DNA of 11,551 bases from an uncultured Myxococcales bacterium (GCA_903917305.1 CAIXAA010000557.1:1-11551), one strand, 5' to 3'; counted from the first letter of the stretch, positions 1 through 9,523 are shown. The notes: generated by a model not told the origin, from the sequence alone. A program made the numbers and translations.

Positions 1-123
1 GATGCAACCGCTGGCGATGTGGCGCAGGCCGGTGCCGCGCGGCGCGAGCACCGCCCAGCCCATCTTGCGCGAGCCGGGGTCGATGCCGAGCACCGCGCTG
101 CTGCCTGTCCCATCCTGCGCCAT
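1..123 (-). CDS. ruvC: Holliday junction resolvase RuvC, N-terminal fragment (cut by window edge)
   Basis: RuvC is the endonuclease that cuts Holliday junctions symmetrically after RuvAB branch migration. Only the first 41 residues are in the window; the gene runs off the left edge. The visible part holds the RuvC N-terminal signature VLGIDPGSRKMGWAVL at residues 11-26, with Asp15 matching the first catalytic metal-binding aspartate (Asp7 in E. coli), followed by the second strand of the RNase H fold. I chose the ATG at 123-121 because the conserved strand begins about ten residues later, as is usual in the family, and AAGGTGG lies 8 bases upstream of it. In-frame GTG codons further upstream make a slightly earlier start possible. 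It is divergent from the cyclophilin lipoprotein gene. RuvA and RuvB would be expected beyond the edge but cannot be seen. Confidence 0.85.
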   Translation of the reverse strand, partial: MAQDGTGSSAVLGIDPGSRKMGWAVLAPRGTGLRHIASGCI

Positions 124-198
124 CGCCGCCACCACCTTGCCCACCGGCAGGCTACACCGGAACGGCCGCAGCTGCCACGCCTTGCGCAGCGCCCTGCC

Positions 199-227
199 TT
201 GCCGCCCCCGCGCCGCTTGCCTATCCT
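199..227 (+). promoter_or_regulatory. candidate sigma70-type promoter of the cyclophilin gene
   Basis: TTGCCG (199-204) and TATCCT (222-227) are separated by exactly 17 bases; each matches its consensus hexamer at four of six positions. Transcription would begin near 234, giving a leader of about 16 bases before the ATG at 250. The same kind of pair with the same spacing precedes the GT-C gene, which raises confidence, but chance matches occur and nothing has been measured. Confidence 0.45.
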
Positions 228-239
228 GCGGGGCGACCT

Positions 240-243
240 GGAG
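240..243 (+). promoter_or_regulatory. Shine-Dalgarno GGAG that decides the start of the cyclophilin gene
   Basis: GGAG ends 6 bases before the ATG at 250, the usual spacing. The ATG at 244 directly abuts it and is too close. The open frame continues upstream to position 19, but that part overlaps ruvC on the other strand and lies before the likely promoter, so it is not taken as coding. Confidence 0.6.
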
Positions 244-249
244 ATGCCG

Positions 250-1335
250 ATGCCCGTCCGCCGTGACAGAACGCTTTCGATTCTAGTGCCTTCCATCGTG
301 CTATGCGCTGCACTGGCATCCGCCTGCCACCGCGCGCCGCCGCCCCTGGCGACGGCCCCGGCGCGCGAAGCTGCGACGGCGGCCAAGACGCCGGCCGCGA
401 GCAGCTTCACGCCGCTGACGATGGAGGGCCAGGAGCCCAAGGCCACGAAACCATTGAGCGACGTCGTCGCACAGCTGGAGGCCATGGCGCGCGGTGGCGA
501 TCTGGCCGGGCTGCCCGCGCAGCTGACCCGCGCGTCGATTCGCCGCCTTTCGAAGCTGCAGCTGCCGGGCGGCCCGTTGCCGGTCACGGCGCCGACGCTG
601 CTGCAGCGGTTCGATGGGCAGGTGACCCGCGTCACGTTCCTTGGCGGCCGCGCGATCCTGCAGGTGTCCAAGAAGGGGAATTTGCAGACGAGTTACTTCT
701 ACTTGGAGGACGGGCACTGGAAGCTCGACCTCGCCAACAGCCGCCCGCCCAGCGCGCCGACGCCGGGGCTTCCCGATCCGCTGAACGTGCCACTGGCGCT
801 GACCGAAGCGACGGCGGGGATTCCGGGAACTGGCAATCTGGTCGCGGTGTTGGACACGAGCGAGGGCCCGCTGACCTGCACCCTGGCCGAGCAGATCGCG
901 CCCAGGACGGTGGCCAACTTCGTGGGCCTGGCGCGCGGCCTGCGCGCGTCGCTGCGCGTGGAAGGCGGCAAGATCACGAATCAGTGGCAGCACCGGCCGT
1001 TCTACGACGAGCTCAGCTTCAGCCGCGTGGTGCCCGACACGCTGATCGAAGCCGGCGATGTGCTCGGGCGCGGCATGGGCCACGCTGGCTACCAGCTGGC
1101 CGACGAAATGGATCTGCGCCTGCGCCACGACCGCCCCGGCGTGCTGTCGATGGCCGAAAATGGTGTGAACACAGGTTCTTCGCGGTTCGTGGTGACCGCC
1201 CGCGCCATGCCGGACCTGGATGACCGCCAGACGGTGTTCGGCGCGTGCCGCGAGGCGGAGACCATCGCGCGCATCTCGCGCATGCCCGCGGGAAACGTCG
1301 TGATTCGCGGCATCGGCTTTCGGCGCGGCGAGTGA
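250..1335 (+). CDS. lipoprotein with C-terminal cyclophilin-type peptidyl-prolyl cis-trans isomerase domain
   Basis: The 361-residue protein is probably an exported, lipid-anchored folding factor of the cell envelope. Residues 1-26 form a lipoprotein signal: a basic N-terminus, a hydrophobic stretch, and the lipobox-like ALASAC with Cys26 as the anchor. A Pro/Ala-rich linker follows to about 55. Residues 65-165 form a small domain ending in FYLEDGHWKLDL that looks NTF2-like or DUF-like; I do not recognise it. Residues 195-355 are the cyclophilin domain, shown by FSRVVP with catalytic Arg259, AGD at 268-270, GYQLADE, GVLSMAENGVNTGSSRF and LDDRQTVFG. The active site is diverged: the positions of cyclophilin A Gln63, Phe60, Phe113 and His126 appear as Glu, Thr, Val and Gln, so activity may be low or specialised. 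The gene is convergent with ccmF, with 3 bases between the stops and no terminator visible. Confidence 0.87.
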   Translation: MPVRRDRTLSILVPSIVLCAALASACHRAPPPLATAPAREAATAAKTPAASSFTPLTMEGQEPKATKPLSDVVAQLEAMARGGDLAGLPAQLTRASIRRLSKLQLPGGPLPVTAPTLLQRFDGQVTRVTFLGGRAILQVSKKGNLQTSYFYLEDGHWKLDLANSRPPSAPTPGLPDPLNVPLALTEATAGIPGTGNLVAVLDTSEGPLTCTLAEQIAPRTVANFVGLARGLRASLRVEGGKITNQWQHRPFYDELSFSRVVPDTLIEAGDVLGRGMGHAGYQLADEMDLRLRHDRPGVLSMAENGVNTGSSRFVVTARAMPDLDDRQTVFGACREAETIARISRMPAGNVVIRGIGFRRGE

Positions 1336-1338
1336 CGG

Positions 1339-3993
1339 TCAGGCTGCGCGCCGCGCGACAGGCTCCGGGTCGTCCAGCTCGGCGGCCGAGGCCGACAGCC
1401 GGGACGGAAACGCAGCGATCGCGGCGCCCACCAGCATCGTCAGCGCGCCCAGCCACAGGGAAGACATGAACGGGAACACGACCGCCAGCAGGCGAGTGGC
1501 GCGCTGCCCCTGCGCCGGCGGCATCGCCAGGTAGAGGTCGTGCAGGAAAGTGGAGCGGATGTCGACCTCGGTCGTCGGCGAGGAATGCTTTTGATAGAAG
1601 CGCACTTCCGGGTGAAGCAGCGTACCCACCGCGACCGGCACGACATCGACGCGAACGCCTCGGCCCTGCCCTGCGCCGCTGGCTGCGCGGGCAAAGATCA
1701 GCCCCGGCCAGGGACCGGCGCGCATGTCCGCGACGAACTGCTTGCGTTCCTCCTCACTTGCAAACGCGAGGTCGAAGTCGCTCTGCCCCTGGAAGGTGTG
1801 CAGCTCGATGGGCGTCGGGGCGCGCTGCTGGCCGTACTCCCGAAGATCACCCATTAGTTTCGCGACGAACGGCGGCATGATCCCGGCGACGCCGTTCATG
1901 GCGCGCGACAGGCGCAGGTGCAGCAGCTTGGGGTCCTGCGCGTCAAGGCCGGCGATCTCGACCTGCGGCGCCAGCTCCGCGGCGAACTGGCGCGCCGCAA
2001 AGCGCCGCCCGGCCATCGCATCCGCGAACTGCAAGGCGACGCGCGGCAGCCCTGGCGTCGTCGCGGCGGTCGCCGAGCAGCCGGCCGTCTTGAGCAACAC
2101 CTGCACATCCGCAACCTTGGAGGCGGGAACAACTTCCTGGCGCTCCATCGCAACGACGGTCGCGGTGCTCGCGGCATAGGCGCCGTCTGGGTCGTAGCGC
2201 TCGATTTGCCCAGTGAAATACAAGGTGTACACATCGACTTCGGTGGCATCGCCCGGATGCAGCGCGAGCTCCGGCGGATCGCTGCGAAACGCGTTGCCGA
2301 TGAAGGCCAGGAAGCACATCGCGACACCCAGGTGGACGATGGCGCCGCCGTAGCGCCGTTGGTTGCCCAAGGTCAGGAGCACGAGCGACACGCCGTAGCC
2401 GCGGCCAAGCGAGCGCTGGCGGGCGCGCGCGCCGACGTGGAATTCGCGGGCGATCGTCCAGGCGATGAAGTCAGAAAACCACGTGCATACGAGGCTATAG
2501 AACTGGCGACCACCCAGACCAAGCGCCAGATCGCGCGCGGCCACGCCGGCAGGCAGGTGCTGCCAGTGCACGCGCCGCCAGACCTGCACCCCCGCCCACG
2601 CCAGCGCCAGCGCCAGCGTCAGCAGCGCGCTCCCGGTCAGCGGCCGCTGGACGTTGCGCTGGAAGTCCTTGCGCGTCGCGCGCCGCCAGGGCAGCAGCGG
2701 CCCAAGCGCGGTCACGAGCAGCAGCGCAAGGCCGAGCGGCGTCAGCACGCGCACGAACCACGCCTCGCCGAGCTGCACGCGCTGCGTCAAATGGGCCATC
2801 GGAATGCCGAGATGGCCCGCTGTGTCGGCGATCGCGTTGTAGATCGCTTGGAAGGTGCGGGCTTGCGAGATCGGGCCGAACAGCGTGCCCCACAGGACGA
2901 TGAAGGCGCAGCCCGCGAGCAGGACGACGCCGAGCAGGAACGAGCCTTCGCGCGAGAACAGCGAGTCGAGTTCGGACACGGCGCGCAGCTGGCGCCAGCG
3001 CACGCCGATCGCCACGACGGAAATCACCGCGATGACGAGCATGTAGACCAGGAAATAGCTGGTCAGCGTCGAGTCCGTGAAGGCGTGGACGGAGTCGATG
3101 AGGCGGCTGTGTGTCAGGAAAGTGCCGAACATCGTGAGGAGAAACGTGAGGCAGACCAGCACGGCGCTCCACGGCTTGAGCAGGTTGCGGCGCTCTTGGA
3201 TGACGGCGGAGTGCAGGAAGGCGGTTGCCGTGAACCACGTGATGATGGCTGCGTTTTCGACGGGATCCCACAGCCAGAAGCGGCCCCAGCCGAGACCGAA
3301 GTAGACCCACGCGCTGGCGAGCACGAGGCTGACGGTCAGGAACCACCAGGACGCGAGCGTCCACGTGCGGATGTCGCGCAACCACTGCGAATCGAGCCGG
3401 CCTGTGACCAAGGCCGCGAGACCAAAGGCAAATGGAACGGTGAAGGCGATGTAGCCGGTCAGCAGCGAGGGCGGTTGGATCGCCATGAGCGGCGTCTGCA
3501 GCAGGGGATTCATGCCCTGGCCGTCATCCGGACCGGCGCCCGCACGGAACACTTCGAAGGGATTGGCTTCGAACACCATCAGCAGGGCGAAGAAGAACGT
3601 CGCCAGCGCCAGGAATCCGGTGACGTAGCCCATGAACACTTGCGATTGCGTGCGGTTGCGCAGGACGGCGCAGCAGGCGAAGGTGGAGAGGGTGGCGGTC
3701 CAGAAGAGCAGCGCGCCCTTTTCGCCGCCCCAGAGGCCGGCGAGCAGGTAGGCCAGGGGCATGTCGCGGTCGGTGTACGCGGCGATGTATTTGTTGGCGA
3801 AATCGTGGGTGACGAGGCCGTAGACGAGGCAGGCGCCGAGCGCGAGGAACAGGAGCCAGGAGGCGATCAGGCCGTGGCGGGCAGCGCCGAGCAGGCCTGG
3901 CGAGCGCAGCCGGGCACCCAAGATCGCCGTCAGGCCGGTGGCGAAGGTGGCCAGGAACGCGAGGTAGAGAAGCGAAGTTCCGATTGCGTGCAT
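1339..3993 (-). CDS. ccmF: cytochrome c maturation protein CcmF, extended (haem lyase subunit)
   Basis: CcmF is the membrane subunit of the haem lyase that joins haem to apocytochrome c in the periplasm (System I). This protein has 884 residues against about 650 in E. coli, with some 14-15 predicted membrane segments. The WWD domain is clear at 234-251 (GLGWGRFWLWDPVENAAI). From memory of E. coli, the key histidines are His173, 261, 303 and 491. Here His261 (FLHSAV) and His303 (DSVHAF) fall at the same numbers and His554 (IVHLGVAM) replaces 491, but position 173 is Gln in IQPPSLLTGY. Residues 570-830 form an enlarged periplasmic domain ending in the family signature HPEVRFYQ...PTTEVDIRSTFLHDLYL, then a last membrane helix near 833-862. 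The start at 3993-3991 is supported by this register match, although no strong ribosome site precedes it. No other ccm gene is visible. Confidence 0.9.
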   Translation of the reverse strand: MHAIGTSLLYLAFLATFATGLTAILGARLRSPGLLGAARHGLIASWLLFLALGACLVYGLVTHDFANKYIAAYTDRDMPLAYLLAGLWGGEKGALLFWTATLSTFACCAVLRNRTQSQVFMGYVTGFLALATFFFALLMVFEANPFEVFRAGAGPDDGQGMNPLLQTPLMAIQPPSLLTGYIAFTVPFAFGLAALVTGRLDSQWLRDIRTWTLASWWFLTVSLVLASAWVYFGLGWGRFWLWDPVENAAIITWFTATAFLHSAVIQERRNLLKPWSAVLVCLTFLLTMFGTFLTHSRLIDSVHAFTDSTLTSYFLVYMLVIAVISVVAIGVRWRQLRAVSELDSLFSREGSFLLGVVLLAGCAFIVLWGTLFGPISQARTFQAIYNAIADTAGHLGIPMAHLTQRVQLGEAWFVRVLTPLGLALLLVTALGPLLPWRRATRKDFQRNVQRPLTGSALLTLALALAWAGVQVWRRVHWQHLPAGVAARDLALGLGGRQFYSLVCTWFSDFIAWTIAREFHVGARARQRSLGRGYGVSLVLLTLGNQRRYGGAIVHLGVAMCFLAFIGNAFRSDPPELALHPGDATEVDVYTLYFTGQIERYDPDGAYAASTATVVAMERQEVVPASKVADVQVLLKTAGCSATAATTPGLPRVALQFADAMAGRRFAARQFAAELAPQVEIAGLDAQDPKLLHLRLSRAMNGVAGIMPPFVAKLMGDLREYGQQRAPTPIELHTFQGQSDFDLAFASEEERKQFVADMRAGPWPGLIFARAASGAGQGRGVRVDVVPVAVGTLLHPEVRFYQKHSSPTTEVDIRSTFLHDLYLAMPPAQGQRATRLLAVVFPFMSSLWLGALTMLVGAAIAAFPSRLSASAAELDDPEPVARRAA

Positions 3994-4036
3994 GGCTTTG
4001 GGGCTGCAGGTGGACACGGCACGCCGGGGCGCGGGC

Positions 4037-4065
4037 ACTCTACACACCGTTCCAGGGGTTGGCCA
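4037..4065 (-). promoter_or_regulatory. candidate promoter of ccmF
   Basis: Read on the minus strand, TGGCCA (4065-4060) and TAGAGT (4042-4037) are 17 bases apart, each with four of six consensus matches. Transcription would start near 4030, about 37 bases before the ccmF ATG. It lies inside the 175-base region between the divergent ccmF and AAA ATPase genes. The support is the match and the spacing only. Confidence 0.35.
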
Positions 4066-4103
4066 GCAGCCGCTGCGGGAAGTGCTGTTGCGGCACGTTC
4101 CTG

Positions 4104-4112
4104 TGCTAGACT
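4104..4112 (+). promoter_or_regulatory. candidate extended -10 promoter of the AAA ATPase gene
   Basis: TGCTAGACT fits an extended -10 element (TG, one base, then TAGACT). No good -35 hexamer is found 16-18 bases upstream; TTGCGG at 4088-4093 is too near. It would give a leader of about 50 bases. This is a weak prediction placed where a divergent promoter is needed. Confidence 0.3.
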
Positions 4113-4156
4113 TCGCGCGTTGCGGCCGCGGGCTCGTCCCGGCGGCGCTGAGGTGC

Positions 4157-4164
4157 AAGGGAGG
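4157..4164 (+). promoter_or_regulatory. strong Shine-Dalgarno AAGGGAGG of the AAA ATPase gene
   Basis: AAGGGAGG lies 4 bases before the ATG at 4169 and is the best ribosome-binding match in the window together with the one at 8741. It fixes the start of the ATPase and rules out the longer in-frame extension back to 3992, which would cover the promoter region and touch the ccmF start. Confidence 0.7.
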
Positions 4165-4168
4165 ACAG

Positions 4169-6349
<2,181 letters not shown>

Positions 6350-6362
6350 GCGGCGCGCACCC

Positions 6363-6391
6363 TTGCCCCGCCTGTCCCGCGCGGCTACCAT
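6363..6391 (+). promoter_or_regulatory. candidate sigma70-type promoter of the glycosyltransferase pair
   Basis: TTGCCC (6363-6368) and TACCAT (6386-6391) are separated by exactly 17 bases, each with four of six matches. Transcription would begin near 6398, leaving about 19 bases before the ATG at 6417. This argues against the TTG at 6363 and the ATG at 6390 as starts, since both lie inside the promoter. The AAA gene ends only 13 bases upstream, so read-through transcription is also possible; no terminator is visible between them. Confidence 0.45.
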
Positions 6392-6416
6392 GTCGGCCCT
6401 TCCGCACCAAGGGCGC

Positions 6417-8756
6417 ATGGCTACTGGCAATCCCCCACCTTCCACCGCGCGCTTCGGACCGCCCTCCTGGTTCGGGCACCTGGAGGACATCCTCTACGGC
6501 GCCCTGGCGGCCTTGATCTACGCCTGGTTCGCCGCGATCTGCCTGCACGGCATCGGCAGCGATTGGCAGTGGGGCCACAACGGCTACAACGGCGCGGCGT
6601 TCTACCAGGCCGCTCGCAACTCCCTGCGGTTCCACATCATCGGCCAGGCCCTCTACTACTCCGGCACCACGCCGCCGGGCGTCGAGGACATCTACACGCA
6701 CCACCCGATGATGCTGCACTTCCACCTGATCGCGGCCATCAAGCTGCTCGGCGATCACGAGTGGGTCGGCCGCCTCATCCCAGCGTTCTACAGCTTCGCC
6801 GGCCTCGGCATGGTCCACCTGGTCGCCGGCCGCACGTTCGGCCGCGCCGTCGCCCTGTGCGCCATCGCCCTCTACGCGCTGACGCCGCTGCACGCCGTCT
6901 TCGCCAACATGATCGACCACGAGCAGGGCTGCATCTTCTGGTGCCTCGTGCTGATCTACGCGTATATCCGCTGGCTTGAGACGCCCACGCGCGCCTGGCT
7001 CGCGGCCATGCTGTGCGCGGTCACCGTGGCCATGCAGTTCGATTGGCCGGCGTATTACCTCGCGTTCATTCTTGCCTGCCACGCCTTCGGCACCGGCCTG
7101 CTGCGCGGCGGCTGGAACTGGCGCTGGCGCAAGGAGTTCACCCTCATCGCCGTGTTCTCCGTCGTCGTTCTCGTCAATGCCGGCGGCTTCTTCTGGTGGA
7201 TCAAGCACCTGCGTGGCGGCCTCGCGGAGATGGGCAACGCCTTCACGGGGCGCACGTCGGCCACGGACGGCTACTACCCGCGGCTGTGGGCGCGCAGCCT
7301 GGACCTGCAGGGACCGCTGTTGATCGGCTTGGGTGCCGCCTGGTTGCCGTTGCTCGTGGCGCGCATCGCGCGTGGCAAGGCGCACATGGGCGACTTTGCC
7401 GCCGCTGCGTTCGCGCTGATGCAGCTGACGCACTCCCTGGTCTTCAAACAGGCTGGTTTCATTCACTGTTATTGGACCTACTACGCGAGCCCGGCGCTGG
7501 CCATCGGCGGCGGCCTCGTCCTCGTCACGGCGGTGCGCGCGGCGGGCACGGCCGTCGCCTGGCTGGTCGAGAAGCTGCGCGGCTGGCAACCCGCGATCCT
7601 GGCGCCGGCGCTGCACCTGGGCTTTGGCGCGCTGGCGGCGGTACCGATGCTGCAGTACCAGGTGCCGGCCACGCTCGAGCGCATGGACTGGGGCTTTCGC
7701 GGCGGCAGCGGTTCCTACATCGAGCCGTACGACGCGCAGCTGCCGGAAGTGGCTTTTGCCAAGACGCTCCAGCAGTTCTATCCGCGCACGACGACCTTCT
7801 ACTTGCAGCACGGCTCGATGCCCGGGCGCATCGAGTTCCAGAGCTCCCTGGATGCCCCGCGGGCGTTCTTCGACAGCTTCTCGCTGCTCCCGGCGGAGCG
7901 CCAGAAAGGCAAACGCACCGTGCTGATTGCGGATCTCGTGCACGTGACCGATCGGGCGGGCTTGCAGCGCCTCGCCCAAGCGCACCCAACGCGCGTGTTC
8001 GGCCGCCGCTTCTTTGCCATTGAAGTCGATGACAAGCGCGCTTCGCTCGAGACGTTCGTGGCGCAGCCGCTGCCGACTCCCGGGTGGTGGCGCTGGCTCG
8101 TGCATCCGGATCGCGGACCGACGCGCTGGGTGCCTGCCACGCCGCGGCAGACCGTCGCGGGCCTGTTCGAGCCGCAAGTCCGTATCGCACGAATCCAATC
8201 GGCGGGCGGCACCGGCGGCAGCCCGATGACGTGGGACTGCGCACCCGGCGAGGTCGTCGCCACGCTCGACGGGCGCGTGACGTCCAACGGCAGCGCAAAC
8301 CTGCTCGGCGGCTTGCAGGCCAGCTGCCAGCCGGTCACGGCGCGCCAGGGCAGCCTCGCCGCGGCCGGAGCGCTCCAGGAAGGCCCCTTCTACGGCGGCA
8401 ACGGCGCCGACGGGCGCTGGCATTTGGCCTGCAATCCCGGGGATGTGGCGATCGGCTTGCACGGCCGCGCCGGCGCGCTTGTCGACGCCGTGGGCCTGGT
8501 CTGCGCACGCCATCCCACCGTCGCCCGCGACGCCACCGGCGCCGCCGGCCTGCGCAGCGACGCCACCTACCGCACGGCCGCGCAGGGCGGTCCCGGCGGC
8601 CTGGCGTTTGAGCTCAAGTGCCCGCCCGGCAGCGTGTTCTGGGGGCTGCGCGCCCAGGGCGCCGCCCTCATCGACCAGGTCGGCCTGGCTTGCGCCACCG
8701 TCGACGGGCCGTTCCTCGGCGCCGCCCGCGCGCCCGCCTTGGGAGGGCGACCATGA
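6417..8756 (+). CDS. GT-C-type membrane glycosyltransferase (ArnT/PMT-like) with three C-terminal jacalin-like repeats
   Basis: The 779-residue protein probably moves a sugar from a polyprenyl-phosphate donor to a periplasmic acceptor; the substrate is unknown. A first membrane segment (about 25-45) is followed by a large loop containing WGHNGYNGAAFYQAARNSLR and PGVEDIYTHHPMM (86-98), as in ArnT/PMT-like proteins, then about nine more segments to about 412. Acidic candidates for catalysis are Asp49, Glu90-Asp91 and Asp167-His-Glu; I cannot decide between them. Residues 414-590 form a soluble domain, and 594-763 hold three repeats with paired cysteines. The ATG at 6417 is chosen because AAGGG precedes it (spacing 3) and the likely promoter lies upstream; the spacing is short, so the ATG at 6390 is an alternative. 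The stop overlaps the next start as ATGA, indicating translational coupling to the GT2 gene. Confidence 0.8.
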   Translation: MATGNPPPSTARFGPPSWFGHLEDILYGALAALIYAWFAAICLHGIGSDWQWGHNGYNGAAFYQAARNSLRFHIIGQALYYSGTTPPGVEDIYTHHPMMLHFHLIAAIKLLGDHEWVGRLIPAFYSFAGLGMVHLVAGRTFGRAVALCAIALYALTPLHAVFANMIDHEQGCIFWCLVLIYAYIRWLETPTRAWLAAMLCAVTVAMQFDWPAYYLAFILACHAFGTGLLRGGWNWRWRKEFTLIAVFSVVVLVNAGGFFWWIKHLRGGLAEMGNAFTGRTSATDGYYPRLWARSLDLQGPLLIGLGAAWLPLLVARIARGKAHMGDFAAAAFALMQLTHSLVFKQAGFIHCYWTYYASPALAIGGGLVLVTAVRAAGTAVAWLVEKLRGWQPAILAPALHLGFGALAAVPMLQYQVPATLERMDWGFRGGSGSYIEPYDAQLPEVAFAKTLQQFYPRTTTFYLQHGSMPGRIEFQSSLDAPRAFFDSFSLLPAERQKGKRTVLIADLVHVTDRAGLQRLAQAHPTRVFGRRFFAIEVDDKRASLETFVAQPLPTPGWWRWLVHPDRGPTRWVPATPRQTVAGLFEPQVRIARIQSAGGTGGSPMTWDCAPGEVVATLDGRVTSNGSANLLGGLQASCQPVTARQGSLAAAGALQEGPFYGGNGADGRWHLACNPGDVAIGLHGRAGALVDAVGLVCARHPTVARDATGAAGLRSDATYRTAAQGGPGGLAFELKCPPGSVFWGLRAQGAALIDQVGLACATVDGPFLGAARAPALGGRP
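8196..8705 (+). repeat. three lectin-like protein repeats encoded in the GT-C gene
   Basis: This is a protein-level repeat. Unit 1 (residues 594-640) begins SAGGTGGSPMTWDC; unit 2 (656-701) holds ACNPGDVAIGLHGRAGALVD; unit 3 (719-763) holds KCPPGSVFWGLRAQGAALID. The shared pattern is Gly-rich turn, Cys, Pro-Gly, hydrophobic strand, G-x-x-G, aromatic or aliphatic, (V/I)D-x-VGL-x-C. Cysteine pairs are 608/637, 672/696 and 735/759; units 2 and 3 have the same 24-residue spacing, while unit 1 carries a short insertion and has lost the VGL motif. The pattern resembles jacalin-type domains (GGxGG ... G-x-x-ID) that bind glycans. The pairs could form disulfides in the periplasm. Assignment to jacalin is by pattern only. 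Confidence 0.6.
8741..8746 (+). promoter_or_regulatory. Shine-Dalgarno GGGAGG inside the end of the GT-C gene
   Basis: GGGAGG lies 6 bases before the ATG at 8753 and within the last codons of the upstream gene. Together with the ATGA overlap at 8753-8756 it fixes the start of the GT2 gene and excludes the longer in-frame extension back to 8618. Confidence 0.75.
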
Positions 8757-9505
8757 GCCGCCCCGAACTGAGCATCGTCATTCCGGCCTGCAACGAGGAG
8801 GCGCGCCTGCCGCGCACCATCGCCGCCGTCACGGCCTGGTTGGGCGCGCACCACCCGCAGGCCCAGCTGATCCTGTCCGACGATGGCAGCCACGACGGGA
8901 CGGCGGCGCTGATTCACGCGGCGGCACAGGCAGATCCGCGCATCCTGGCGGTGTGCGATCCGGTCAACCGCGGCAAGGGTGCCGCGCTGCGCCGCGGCGT
9001 CGCGCAGACGACGGGTGCCGCAGTCCTGTTCTTCGATGCCGACCTGTCTTATCCCCTCGACACCATTGATGTCGCCCTGGCGGGACTGCAGCGCGGCGCC
9101 GACCTCGTCATTGGCGCGCGCGACCTGAATCCGGATCACGGACACCGCGGCTACTCGCCGGTGCGCCGCGCCGCCACGGCGGTCTTCAACGGCATCGTCG
9201 ACAAGTCCCTGGGCCTGGGCATCGGCGATACGCAGTGCGGTTTCAAAGCATTTCGCGGCGATATCGCCCGTGCCCTGTTCGCCGAACTGACCATCGAGCG
9301 CTTTGCCTTCGACGTGGAGCTGCTCTACCTGGCGCGCCGCTGGTCGCTGCGGATCGAGCGGATTCCGGTCGAAATGACCCACGCCAGTGGCAGTTCCGTG
9401 CACCTGATGCGCGACAGCGCGCGGATGTTGCGCGACATCCTGCGCATTCGCGTGCGCGGTCAGCGCGGCCTCTACCCGGCGGGTCCGCGCCCCAAAGCGC
9501 AGTAA
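8753..9505 (+). CDS. family-2 glycosyltransferase, dolichyl/polyprenyl-phosphate hexose synthase type
   Basis: The 250-residue protein would transfer a hexose from a nucleotide sugar to a polyprenyl phosphate on the cytoplasmic face of the membrane. Visible GT2 features are LSIVIPACNEEARL (6-19), the nucleotide-binding DDGSHDGT (43-50), NRGKGAALRRG (72-82), the DxD metal motif FFDADLSYP (93-101), GARDL (121-125) and the subgroup signature DTQCGFKAF (159-167) with FAFDVELLYLARR (184-196). These last motifs are closest to ALG5 (glucosyl) and DPM1 (mannosyl) synthases; which sugar is used cannot be told. No membrane helix is present, and the basic C-terminus (220-250) may attach it to the membrane. 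It overlaps the GT-C gene by the ATGA junction, the classic pairing of a lipid-linked sugar maker with its user. Confidence 0.88.
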   Translation: MSRPELSIVIPACNEEARLPRTIAAVTAWLGAHHPQAQLILSDDGSHDGTAALIHAAAQADPRILAVCDPVNRGKGAALRRGVAQTTGAAVLFFDADLSYPLDTIDVALAGLQRGADLVIGARDLNPDHGHRGYSPVRRAATAVFNGIVDKSLGLGIGDTQCGFKAFRGDIARALFAELTIERFAFDVELLYLARRWSLRIERIPVEMTHASGSSVHLMRDSARMLRDILRIRVRGQRGLYPAGPRPKAQ

Positions 9506-9523
9506 ACTACTTCGAATCTTGAG

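Noticed and set aside
19..249. Extended N-terminus of the cyclophilin lipoprotein
   Set aside because: It would overlap ruvC, bury the lipoprotein signal peptide inside the protein and cover the promoter; the GGAG at 240-243 points to the ATG at 250.
6350..6386. G+C-rich stretch after the AAA gene as a terminator
   Set aside because: No properly paired stem and no T-run follows; the segment is better explained as the promoter of the next gene.
9506..9523. Palindrome TTCGAA at 9511-9516 as a shared terminator between convergent genes
   Set aside because: Six bases with no loop, no G+C stem and no T-run; too weak to call a terminator.
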